From: Bacilli bacterium
Lineage (GTDB): Bacteria; Bacillota_I; Bacilli_A; RFN20; CAG-826
Length of the DNA stretch: 47,090 bases
Direction of reading: 5' to 3'
Assembly: GCA_017651565.1 (NCBI GenBank)
Contig: JAGCCQ010000041.1
Span: 1-47,090 of the forward strand
Shown here piece after piece: positions 40,708 through 46,791 of the stretch (position 1 is its first letter; each line of letters begins with the position of its first letter). The translations under genes were made by a program, and so were the position numbers. The notes beneath the pieces were generated by a model. It did not search any database. It had not been told where the DNA came from and saw only the letters and a list, made by a program, of their open reading frames with translations.

Positions 40708-40875
40708 ATGGAAAGATTTGAAAACTTACAAGAAGAATTAATAAATGTAGTAAACAATTATTTAGTTGAAAATTATGATTACAATTACGCGGATGTAGGA
40801 GAAGACGAAATTGATATTCATTTAGACGATAACGACGAAAACATCATAAGCGTTGTTGTAGAAGTCGATTTTTAG
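40708..40875 (+). CDS. Very small acidic protein, 55 residues
   Basis: ATG 40708 with AGGAGG six bases upstream opens a frame starting MERFENLQEELINVVNNYLV. An acidic middle (V-G-E-D-E-I-D-I-H-L-D-D-N-D-E) and a hydrophobic strand end (V-V-V-E-V-D-F) follow. There are 16 Asp/Glu and only one basic residue. The next gene follows 15 bases later. Good expression signals make it a real gene; the function is unknown. Confidence 0.7.
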   Translation: MERFENLQEELINVVNNYLVENYDYNYADVGEDEIDIHLDDNDENIISVVVEVDF

Positions 40876-40890
40876 AGAGGTAGGGAGACT

Positions 40891-41148
40891 ATGGATAAGA
40901 TATATATAATTAGATATGAAGATAATTGTAGCGGAGAAATAAGTAGCGGAATTATCAACGGTACTGGATACACAACTTTAGAAAAAGCAAGAGAAGTATT
41001 AGATTATTGCGTAGGAGACGATATAATCGAGTACGAAGAAAACAATAATTGTTATGTAAATGTAATAAAAAACGAAAACGAAGTAATAATAGAAATAGAA
41101 AATGATTATAACAAATATACGATAGAAGAATTAATAATTGAAAAATAA
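40891..41148 (+). CDS. Small acidic early protein, 85 residues
   Basis: Strand-rich at the N-terminus (K-I-Y-I-I-R-Y-E-D-N) with a helix T-L-E-K-A-R-E-V-L-D-Y and an acidic Asn-rich C-terminal half. The layout of strand, helix and strands resembles small phage proteins that mimic substrate or bind enzymes. No family is recognised. GAGAGG precedes the start. Confidence 0.6.
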   Translation: MDKIYIIRYEDNCSGEISSGIINGTGYTTLEKAREVLDYCVGDDIIEYEENNNCYVNVIKNENEVIIEIENDYNKYTIEELIIEK

Positions 41149-41153
41149 GAAAG

Positions 41154-41174
41154 GGAGGGAGGCTGTCTCCCTCC
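41154..41174 (+). other. G-rich intergenic hairpin
   Basis: GGAGGGA (41154-41160), seven-base loop, TCCCTCC (41168-41174), followed by CACTATAGAGGAGG and the next start. Confidence 0.75.
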
Positions 41175-41192
41175 ACTATAGAGGAGGAAATT

Positions 41193-41420
41193 ATGAAACC
41201 GATAACAGTAAAACAATTATATGAATTATGTAAATTAGAAACACAAAAAGGAAATGGAGATAAAGTCATTATGATAAGTAATGACGACGAGGGGAACGGT
41301 TATCATTATTTATGGTATGATTTCAGTTCTCCATACGACTATGACGAGTGCGACGATATTATAGATATGAGCATAAGTGAAAATGTAGCAAGTAAAGATA
41401 ACACAATTATATTAGGATAA
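41193..41420 (+). CDS. Small acidic protein, 75 residues
   Basis: Starts with a helix (P-I-T-V-K-Q-L-Y-E-L-C-K-L-E) then strand G-D-K-V-I-M-I-S-N-D-D-E-G-N, Y-H-Y-L-W-Y, and an acidic D-Y-D-E-C-D-D stretch. The order T-V-x-x-L-x-x-x-C, V-x-I-S-N-D-x-E-G-N-x-Y is a small alpha-beta pattern I have seen in phage hypothetical proteins. GAGGAGG precedes the start. Confidence 0.6.
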   Translation: MKPITVKQLYELCKLETQKGNGDKVIMISNDDEGNGYHYLWYDFSSPYDYDECDDIIDMSISENVASKDNTIILG

Positions 41421-41432
41421 GAGGCGATTATA

Positions 41433-41683
41433 ATGATAAGAGATATTGAAAACAATTAGTTGATTTAGTAACGAAATTAAAGTTAATAGAAAGTAGTGAA
41501 ACATTTGAAGAAGTTTACGAAAAACTAGGTGACGATAAAATTGTTGACGACATTAAAAGAACATTAGAAGAACACAAACAATCACAATATTATATGGAAG
41601 ATATGGAGTTTTATTCAATGAGAGGTTTTTATTGTGATAAGTTTGAACGTGAAATAATGACTTTATTAAAAGGAAATATTTAA
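41433..41683 (+). pseudogene. Frameshifted small helical gene
   Basis: ATG 41433 encodes MIRDIENN and then a stop. Reading one base back at the A run (41449-41452) continues without a stop into Q-L-V-D-L-V-T-K-L-K-L-I-E-S to TAA at 41683, a coherent helical acidic protein of about 83 residues. No start with a ribosome site lies in the second frame. It may be a one-base deletion in an A tract, a sequencing slip or a programmed -1 shift. Confidence 0.65.
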
Positions 41684-41699
41684 AGAGGGGGGGAGCGTA

Positions 41700-41876
41700 A
41701 TGGCTAAAAAAACATATAAAGAAGAAGTAATAGAGATAGCAAAAGCATTTTGTAAAAAATACGATTACGAGTTTATCTTCGCTAACGAAGATAAGTTTGG
41801 TTTTCAAACAAAAGACGGAAGCCTTTGGACTATGAATTACTTTGAATTAGAGGATATATTAAAAAATAAAAAATAA
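41700..41876 (+). CDS. Small protein, 58 residues
   Basis: ATG 41700 with GGGGGGGAG just upstream. The protein starts MAKKTYKEEVIEIAKAFCKK and continues with Y-D-Y-E-F-I-F-A-N-E-D-K-F-G-F-Q-T and a basic end. A helix followed by strands; no family is recognised. It is followed by a G-rich hairpin (41884-41898). Confidence 0.6.
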   Translation: MAKKTYKEEVIEIAKAFCKKYDYEFIFANEDKFGFQTKDGSLWTMNYFELEDILKNKK

Positions 41877-41883
41877 AAATGGA

Positions 41884-41898
41884 GGGAGGCTTCCTCCC
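41884..41898 (+). other. G-rich intergenic hairpin
   Basis: GGGAGG (41884-41889), loop CTT, CCTCCC (41893-41898), then CTACTCTATTGATAAGGAG. The tail CTACTCTAT is shared with the hairpin at 39039-39055. Confidence 0.75.
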
Positions 41899-41926
41899 TA
41901 CTCTATTGATAAGGAGATGTTGAATT

Positions 41927-42226
41927 ATGAAAAGAGTGTTTGGAATAGATGTTAAAAAAGAAGATAAAGAATATTACGATAGTTTATTAAGTGATATTAA
42001 AAACGGACGTGAGGACGATTTCATTAATATAGGGAGTTGCGAAGTCAATGGGGTTACTTTATGGGTTGACCTATGTAGTGGCGGAGATAACTACTATATG
42101 CAATTTGTGATTACCGATAGTAAGGCTAGGACTTTATATAGTGATGTAATGGACGACTGGGAAGAATTACATATAGCAGATAATAATGACGAATATATCT
42201 TACATTTTAGTTTTACAAATTATTAA
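41927..42226 (+). CDS. Small acidic protein, 99 residues
   Basis: An N-terminal helix (K-E-D-K-E-Y-Y-D-S-L-L-S-D-I) is followed by several strands (S-C-E-V-N-G-V-T-L-W-V-D-L, Y-Y-M-Q-F-V-I-T-D) and an acidic W-E-E-L segment. It is a compact alpha-beta protein of unknown family. AAGGAG lies 12 bases upstream. Confidence 0.6.
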   Translation: MKRVFGIDVKKEDKEYYDSLLSDIKNGREDDFINIGSCEVNGVTLWVDLCSGGDNYYMQFVITDSKARTLYSDVMDDWEELHIADNNDEYILHFSFTNY

Positions 42227-42246
42227 ATGAAAGGGAGTGGGAGTAT

Positions 42247-42489
42247 ATGACTTTAATATCAAAAAAAGATTTAGACCTTATGATAGAAGTTGAAGACCTA
42301 TTACACGATAAACTAGAAAAGACTAACGGAAAGAAAGAAACGTATAAAGGAGCAACTTATATCCGTTTTGACGAGAACGATAAAGAGTATGAAGTATGGC
42401 TTCAGTACTGGAATATGATAGAAAGATTTTTAAACGATAGACAAAAAGCAAAAGAAAGAAGTAAAAAGAGGGAGGGAGACCTCCCCTAG
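42247..42489 (+). CDS. Small charged helical protein
   Basis: The 80-residue protein has a mixed-charge helix (L-D-L-M-I-E-V-E-D-L-L-H-D-K-L), a short strand part and a very basic C-terminus (K-A-K-E-R-S-K-K-R-E-G). Its last codons form the G-rich hairpin at 42470-42485. GGGAGTGGGAG precedes the start. The function is unknown. Confidence 0.6.
   Translation: MTLISKKDLDLMIEVEDLLHDKLEKTNGKKETYKGATYIRFDENDKEYEVWLQYWNMIERFLNDRQKAKERSKKREGDLP
42470..42485 (+). other. G-rich hairpin with GAGA tetraloop
   Basis: GGGAGG, loop GAGA (a GNRA tetraloop), CCTCCC. It lies inside the last codons of the preceding gene and belongs to the operon's hairpin family. Confidence 0.75.
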
Positions 42490-42490
42490 A

Positions 42491-42536
42491 TTAAATCGGC
42501 GTGGATAACTGGCTTACTTTTCAGTTGCCGATTTAA
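42491..42536 (+). other. Large stem-loop upstream of the recombinase genes
   Basis: TTAAATCGGC (42491-42500) pairs with GCCGATTTAA (42527-42536), and AACTG (42507-42511) with CAGTT (42522-42526) stacks inside, leaving a 6-base bulge. No T run follows. It may be a recombinase site, a terminator variant or an RNA control element. Confidence 0.55.
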
Positions 42537-42574
42537 AATAGAGCGTTCTAGTGCATAAAAATATAACAAAAATG

Positions 42575-42603
42575 TTGCATTTTATTACAAAAAGATTTAT
42601 AAT
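42575..42603 (+). promoter_or_regulatory. Promoter of the recombinase unit with operator
   Basis: TTGCAT (42575-42580), 17 bases, TATAAT (42598-42603). An inverted repeat AAAATG-TTG-CATTTT spans the -35 box. It drives the 77-residue gene and the serine recombinase. Confidence 0.8.
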
Positions 42604-42624
42604 AACAAAGAAAAGGAGATTAAT

Positions 42625-42858
42625 ATGAATAGAAAAGACATTATAAAAATTGCAAAAGTAGATAACGTTAGAATACAAAACACACACGACGGAAGATTAT
42701 TCCCACTACAAAGTGTTTTGGAAATAGAAACAAGGGAGGGAGAGAGACATATAATTGATTTGATAGCCGACCGCGACATCACATATATTGATTATTATGT
42801 AGTAGTTCAAACCCCTAAAACAAAAGAAAGAATATTGTTCAAAGAGTTCGAGGGATAA
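42625..42858 (+). CDS. Small protein upstream of recombinase
   Basis: A 77-residue strand-rich protein with V-R-I-Q-N-T-H-D-G-R-L-F-P-L and an acidic E-T-R-E-G-E-R segment. It is separated from the recombinase by three bases and shares its promoter, so it may be its regulator or accessory factor. No family is recognised. AAAGGAG precedes the start. Confidence 0.6.
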   Translation: MNRKDIIKIAKVDNVRIQNTHDGRLFPLQSVLEIETREGERHIIDLIADRDITYIDYYVVVQTPKTKERILFKEFEG

Positions 42859-42861
42859 GAT

Positions 42862-43530
42862 ATGAATTATTGTTATTTAAGAATATCAACTGAGAAGCAA
42901 GAATTAGATAGACAAGAACAGTTATTCAAGGATAGAGGCTTCATTGACGGAGTTAATAGTAAGTTCTATAGAGAAGTTTATACTGGTACTAAAGTTAATA
43001 GACCTATCTTTACGGAGATGTTAGAAGAAATGAGGGAGGGTGATACCCTAGTTGTTGAGTCATTATCTAGACTTTCACGTGGAGGGGTTATCCGTACATT
43101 AGATTTAATTACCGATTTAGTAGAAAATAGAAAGATAAACATTACGATATTTAAGGAAGGTTTTAATCTAGTGGCGGGGGAGAAGCCTAACTCTACTACT
43201 TCCCTACTCTTAGGTATATTTTCCGTATTAGGACAATTTGAACGTGACCTATTAAGTGAACGTACTAAAGAAGGACTACACGCGTTAAAAGAGAAAGGTA
43301 CAATAATGGGTAGACCAGTAATGGATAAGTCGGGAGAAGATAACTTTATACGTGTTCTAAAATTTATGGCGGAAACTAATACTGGGTTACTACGTGCTTG
43401 TGAATACTGTGACGTTCCTAGTTCTAGTTGCTACAACTGGATAAAGAAGATGTATACTAAATATGACTCTAAAGATTACAAAATCTTATTAGAAAAAATA
43501 TTAGAAGACAAACAAAAAGAAGATAATTAG
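42862..43530 (+). CDS. Serine recombinase, resolvase/invertase type
   Basis: The 222-residue protein has a catalytic N-terminal domain with Y-L-R-I-S-T (R7, S9), Q-x-L-D-R-Q, D-T-L-V-V-E-S-L-S-R-L-S-R (R70, R73) and E-R-D-L-L-S-E-R-T-K-E-G. A short linker (G-R-P) leads to a C-terminal helix-turn-helix (about 165-200). The size fits small resolvases and invertases, not large phage integrases. It could resolve dimers of a plasmid-like prophage, invert a segment or act in integration. No inversion repeats were seen. Confidence 0.92.
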   Translation: MNYCYLRISTEKQELDRQEQLFKDRGFIDGVNSKFYREVYTGTKVNRPIFTEMLEEMREGDTLVVESLSRLSRGGVIRTLDLITDLVENRKINITIFKEGFNLVAGEKPNSTTSLLLGIFSVLGQFERDLLSERTKEGLHALKEKGTIMGRPVMDKSGEDNFIRVLKFMAETNTGLLRACEYCDVPSSSCYNWIKKMYTKYDSKDYKILLEKILEDKQKEDN

Positions 43531-43543
43531 TATCTTCTTTTTT
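43515..43543. terminator. Bidirectional terminator between convergent units
   Basis: A perfect 11-bp stem (43515-43525 with 43531-43541) around the recombinase stop codon, with T runs on the plus side and U-rich sequence on the minus side. Confidence 0.9.
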
Positions 43544-43578
43544 GAGTTGAATTAGAGAGTGAGGGAGAGAGAGGAAAA

Positions 43579-43800
43579 TTATCCCTTAATATCTAATTCT
43601 TTTATTCGCATAGAGTGTTTACTCTTGTTATTGGTATCCACGACTGTAGCGTTAGGAAAGCCCCCCGAGGGTACACCCACTCTTATACGCTCTCCGTCTT
43701 GTAACCTTTCAGTAGTTTTGTAATAATATACTTTATCTTGCGTGTTTTTAGATTTTGTATCTATAGTTACGCCTACTATTCTAGTATTATTTTTCTTCAT
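43579..43800 (-). CDS. Small strand-rich protein
   Basis: The 73-residue basic protein has a beta pattern (R-I-V-G-V-T-I-D-T, K-V-Y-Y-Y-K-T-T) and the stretch G-E-R-I-R-V-G-V-P-S-G-G-F-P-N-A-T-V. This resembles a small OB or SH3-like barrel. It overlaps the TerS-like gene upstream by 14 bases and is the last gene of the right leftward operon. The function is unknown. Confidence 0.6.
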   Translation of the reverse strand: MKKNNTRIVGVTIDTKSKNTQDKVYYYKTTERLQDGERIRVGVPSGGFPNATVVDTNNKSKHSMRIKELDIKG

Positions 43801-44455
43801 AATTAGCCTCTATAATATTTTCTTTCTTTAAAGTTTCTAGTTTTGCTCTGATGTCGTCTATATTCTCTACTTTCTTATGCTCTACAGTAATTGGAGCAAC
43901 TTGTTCAGTTTTACCCATTGATTTTTGTAGATAAATACTGGATATTTCTTTCAATTCTCCAGTAAGAGAGCCAGTAGCCAGTACGCCTAGTAGATACGAG
44001 TGGATATACTCCATTGTATCTTTTCTTTCAATATCAACTAAATAATTGTTGTAAGTTGCTCTACTTATCCCCATAAAAGCCGTAAATGACTCAATAGTGG
44101 GGGGGAAGGGCTTTACATCTTTTATCTTATTTATCATTTCTAGGTATAAATCAAAGCCTATTCTTAATTCTTGAGGGGTATAGGATACACTCCCCGCATA
44201 AAAATTATCTAGCGTACTTGCTTTTGCTATCATAGACATTCTTTGAATATTGTTAGTGTTTTCATTGACCTTAATTTTATTAATGATAAGGTCAGTTAAT
44301 TCTTTGACTTTTTCTTGGAGGGAGGGTAGTAGGAGGTCTTTAGCCTCTTTTTTTATCTTCTCTATTTCCCTTTGCTTCGAAACTTCTTTTTTGTCTTCGT
44401 TATTACGCTTGTTAGCAAATCTTTTATTTATTGTTTCTTCACTTTGTTTTTTCAT
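43787..44455 (-). CDS. Terminase small subunit-like HTH protein
   Basis: The 222-residue protein has a charged coiled-coil N-terminus (about 1-55). The centre carries the I-G-F-D-L-Y-L-E-M-I region and F-P-P-T-I-E-S-F-T-A-F-M-G-I-S-R-A-T-Y-N-N-Y. This is the L-x-x-x-L-G-I-S-R-x-T helix-turn-helix seen in TerS-type packaging proteins. A helical part with G-E-L-K-E-I-S-S-I-Y-L-Q-K and an acidic tail follow. It would recognise the packaging site and deliver DNA to TerL. It is far from terL (30476-32218), but no other candidate is seen. A transcription factor is the alternative. Confidence 0.6.
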   Translation of the reverse strand: MKKQSEETINKRFANKRNNEDKKEVSKQREIEKIKKEAKDLLLPSLQEKVKELTDLIINKIKVNENTNNIQRMSMIAKASTLDNFYAGSVSYTPQELRIGFDLYLEMINKIKDVKPFPPTIESFTAFMGISRATYNNYLVDIERKDTMEYIHSYLLGVLATGSLTGELKEISSIYLQKSMGKTEQVAPITVEHKKVENIDDIRAKLETLKKENIIEANYEEK

Positions 44456-44751
44456 TAATACCTCCTAGTCATAAAGAAGACATAATCATCGTCTTTATAT
44501 AAGCCGTAGGGGTCTTTTTCCATTTCCTTCCAATTTTCGTCTAGTTTTTCCTTTTCTCTTGGACTACCAGTTTGAAAATCACTAAACTCCCACACATCTT
44601 TTTCTAACATCTTGTAATACATCCTTTCGCTACATCTACACTTTTTATAAAATAGCCACACGATATAGTCATCAAAAAAAGAAAAAGTTTTATTATACTT
44701 CCTATTTACGAAATTGATAAACTTTGTATCATATTTGCTTATATATCCCAT
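44455..44751 (-). CDS. Small aromatic-rich protein
   Basis: The 98 residues include Y-D-T-K-F-I-N-F-V-N-R-K-Y, then the helix D-D-Y-I-V-W-L-F-Y-K-K-C-R-C-S-E-R and a charged C-terminus ending M-T-R-R-Y. A mixture of basic and aromatic residues suggests nucleic-acid or protein contact. It overlaps the TerS-like gene by one base. No family is recognised. Confidence 0.55.
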   Translation of the reverse strand: MGYISKYDTKFINFVNRKYNKTFSFFDDYIVWLFYKKCRCSERMYYKMLEKDVWEFSDFQTGSPREKEKLDENWKEMEKDPYGLYKDDDYVFFMTRRY

Positions 44752-44773
44752 TTTTACCTCTAAATAAGGAGCA

Positions 44774-44799
44774 GTTAGGGAGGGGGTGGTCTCCCTAAC
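44774..44799 (-). other. G-rich intergenic hairpin, minus-strand operon
   Basis: GTTAGGGAG (44774-44782) pairs perfectly with CTCCCTAAC (44791-44799) around an 8-base loop. It resembles the hairpins of the rightward operon but lies between genes read leftward. Confidence 0.75.
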
Positions 44800-44837
44800 A
44801 TCTCCAATATAATATAATAGTCTCTATTATTTCACTA

Positions 44838-45164
44838 TCATTTAATTAGTTTTTTAAGATTACTATAATATCTCCATACACTTGACTCGCTATATGGCTT
44901 AATATTATTGTAATAATTCTCGTTAACGACTTCTTCTACTGCTTTACTTGCCGTTTTGCCGTTAATAAGTTTAGAGTATAGTTTTCTATACGTTTCATTG
45001 TTAGAAATCTGTTCTAGGACGCTTTTATGTACTTTAAGAGCGTCTTTTTTATACTCTATTTCCCGTTCTAATAGTTTTTTGAGAGGGAGGGTATCTGCCC
45101 TATCTACTAATTTAGTTAGAACATCTATCTCCATATCAATACTATTCATATACTCCTTATCCAT
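44838..45164 (-). CDS. Helical protein with HTH-like C-terminus
   Basis: The 108-residue protein is fully helical: a coiled N-terminal hairpin with E-I-D-V-L-T-K-L-V-D-R-A, then N-G-K-T-A-S-K-A-V-E-E-V-V and Y-S-E-S-S-V-W-R-Y-Y-S-N-L-K-K-L. The last part is helix-turn-helix-like and similar in style to ArpU/RinA-type late regulators of Gram-positive phages. That relation is uncertain. It is two bases from the nucleotidyltransferase-like gene. Confidence 0.55.
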   Translation of the reverse strand: MDKEYMNSIDMEIDVLTKLVDRADTLPLKKLLEREIEYKKDALKVHKSVLEQISNNETYRKLYSKLINGKTASKAVEEVVNENYYNNIKPYSESSVWRYYSNLKKLIK

Positions 45165-45166
45165 AA

Positions 45167-45817
45167 TTACACCTTTATACTTTGCTGCAAGTTGATAATT
45201 TTATCTAGAGTATCCGTATCCATTGTTTCATCATCAATACACACATAGGTATTGTCTAGGACTTGTTGAATATTTACATCTAAATTATTTAAGTAGCGGT
45301 ATAATTCCCACACAATAGGAACTCTTTTAGTTAGTCCTTCGTCTTGCATTTTCTTAACCGCTTTTACACCTTCCATAAAGGTATAATAATCAACAACTTT
45401 ATACGCAAATGGCTCTCCCCAGTTTTGATGTTGTTCGTTCTTAGCGTCACTCGTACCAAACAACGTGTTTTTAGTACATTTAAAGCCCGTTATCGTACGA
45501 ATTGCAGCCTCAGAGTAATATACATCTCCGAACATAAAACACACTTTATCACGAGGTTTAAAATAGGGATAAAAAGCGTCTAGCCAATATCCTTCTTGTA
45601 TACCGTCCTTAACTTTATATGTATTTATATGTTCTAGTCTAGGGATACCCTCTCTATCAAATCTTTTGTCATTACTGGAGATGTATATTTTATCAATTCC
45701 TTGTTCTCTCAAAAGGCGTATTGTTCTATCAACTAATGTTTCGCCATTTATAATAGTTAATTGCTTAGGGATTTCAAAATCTTTATAATCACCACCACAC
45801 ATAATTACATAAATCAT
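45167..45817 (-). CDS. Nucleotidyltransferase-like (sugar nucleotide) enzyme
   Basis: The 216-residue protein has a Rossmann-like GT-A fold start M-I-Y-V-I-M-C-G-G-D-Y, then P-K-Q-L-x-x-I-N-G-E-T-L-V-D-R-T-I-R-L-L-R-E-Q-G-I. This is the NTP-transferase pattern that builds nucleotide sugars. C-F-M-F-G-D-V-Y-Y-S gives the metal-binding Asp. The glycine loop lacks the usual G-x-G-T-R-L, so substrate binding may differ. It could supply the donor for the GT4-type enzyme at 25984-26889. Confidence 0.7.
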   Translation of the reverse strand: MIYVIMCGGDYKDFEIPKQLTIINGETLVDRTIRLLREQGIDKIYISSNDKRFDREGIPRLEHINTYKVKDGIQEGYWLDAFYPYFKPRDKVCFMFGDVYYSEAAIRTITGFKCTKNTLFGTSDAKNEQHQNWGEPFAYKVVDYYTFMEGVKAVKKMQDEGLTKRVPIVWELYRYLNNLDVNIQQVLDNTYVCIDDETMDTDTLDKIINLQQSIKV

Positions 45818-45960
45818 TATTTCCTCCTATAATCGTCTCCTTCATCTCCCTTTACAAACTCAATAAACTTAATAATCAACGTTATAATTAAATATATCGT
45901 TACTAAAGCAAGTACTACACCAACAAAAACTTTCCATATTATTAATAAAATATCAGTCAT
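45817..45960 (-). CDS. Tiny membrane protein, 47 residues
   Basis: ATG 45960 with AAGGAGA upstream encodes MTDILLIIWKVFVGVVLALV and further hydrophobic residues, then an acidic-basic tail (K-G-D-E-G-D-D-Y-R-R-K). One membrane helix of about 30 residues. It overlaps the zinc-ribbon gene upstream by eight bases and the nucleotidyltransferase gene by one. Unknown role in the membrane. Confidence 0.7.
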   Translation of the reverse strand: MTDILLIIWKVFVGVVLALVTIYLIITLIIKFIEFVKGDEGDDYRRK

Positions 45961-46120
45961 TTTCGTTCTCCTTTATTGGTATTCTGTATTCAATTTCCGC
46001 CCCACAATTATTACAATGGCATATTTGAACTATGCCTTCTCCCTCGTATCCGAAGTCTTCAAAATCATAATCGCACTCCCATACGACAGAGTTTTCTAAA
46101 CAATGAAAACATTGATACAT
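45953..46120 (-). CDS. Small zinc-ribbon protein, 55 residues
   Basis: The protein starts MYQCFHCLENSVVWECDYDF and contains C-F-H-C and C-H-C-N-N-C pairs about 27 residues apart, forming a zinc ribbon with an acidic middle. It overlaps the membrane-protein gene (ATGACTGA). Similar ribbons occur in small phage proteins that bind host RNA polymerase or DNA, but no family is recognised. Confidence 0.7.
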   Translation of the reverse strand: MYQCFHCLENSVVWECDYDFEDFGYEGEGIVQICHCNNCGAEIEYRIPIKENEND

Positions 46121-46126
46121 AAATAA

Positions 46127-46306
46127 TTATTTTTCTCCTTTTAATTTTTTTATTCTAATTCCTAATAATTTCAATATAAATCTTTGCATACAATTCATTT
46201 CCGTACAATTTATGTAAATATCCATACCCTCAAAATCTATTCGTACTCGATATGGAGGTATAAGTACTCTGTTTATATCTTTATTTTTCTTCGTTGTTAA
46301 CTTCAA
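46127..46306 (-). CDS. Small basic protein, TTG start
   Basis: The 59-codon frame has no ATG at its head. TTG 46306 has AGAGGTGAG five bases upstream and opens a coherent basic protein with L-I-P-P-Y-R-V-R-I-D-F-E-G-M-D and a Lys-rich end. A frame of 11 codons from GTG overlaps its start. The gene fits the tight packing of the operon; the start is the least certain point. Confidence 0.5.
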   Translation of the reverse strand: MKLTTKKNKDINRVLIPPYRVRIDFEGMDIYINCTEMNCMQRFILKLLGIRIKKLKGEK

Positions 46307-46319
46307 CTATACTCACCTC

Positions 46320-46547
46320 TTAATCTAAATCGCAAATAGTTGTGTTCTCTAACTCTTGTAAACCTAATTCGTATTCATATTCTTTCAACAATGCTTTAAG
46401 TTCTTTGTTATTATCATTTAATTGTTTTATTCTTTTGTTTTTTGTCTCTATCATTTTATTTAAATGTTTTATTTGTTCTTGTAAATCTTTCTTTTCAGCA
46501 AATAAACAATGCACTTCGTCTTTGTAATAATCTATATCATAATTCAT
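46320..46547 (-). CDS. Small coiled-coil protein
   Basis: The 75-residue protein is a helical coiled coil (L-Q-E-Q-I-K-H-L-N-K-M-I-E-T-K-N-K-R-I) with an acidic end. It is similar in kind to the coiled-coil gene at 261-479 and also lies next to the protein family shared by both window edges. It overlaps the upstream gene by 11 bases. The function is unknown. Confidence 0.65.
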   Translation of the reverse strand: MNYDIDYYKDEVHCLFAEKKDLQEQIKHLNKMIETKNKRIKQLNDNNKELKALLKEYEYELGLQELENTTICDLD

Positions 46548-46791
46548 TTCTTTTCTCCATTAATTCCTCTATAGTAAAGTCTTTTAATTCATAGACTTTA
46601 TACGTCTTACCTCTATATTTTATTCCGTCTATTCTATGATTTCGTAATAGAGATAAAAAGCAATTTAGATTATTGCGACTATATTTAGGTTTTTGCTCTT
46701 GAATTAATTTTAATAATTCATCCTTACTATACCAACCTAAAACTCTATCTTCATCATCATCGTCATACAGTCCGTAAATCATTTTCATCAC
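46537..46791 (-). CDS. Small protein with winged-helix-like pattern
   Basis: The 84 residues include an acidic start (Y-D-D-D-D-E-D-R-V), the helix K-D-E-L-L-K-L-I-Q-E-Q, then L-N-C-F-L-S-L-L-R-N-H-R-I and I-K-Y-R-G-K-T-Y-K-V. The order helix, helix, basic strand is winged-helix-like. It overlaps both neighbours. No family is recognised. Confidence 0.55.
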   Translation of the reverse strand: MMKMIYGLYDDDDEDRVLGWYSKDELLKLIQEQKPKYSRNNLNCFLSLLRNHRIDGIKYRGKTYKVYELKDFTIEELMEKRNEL

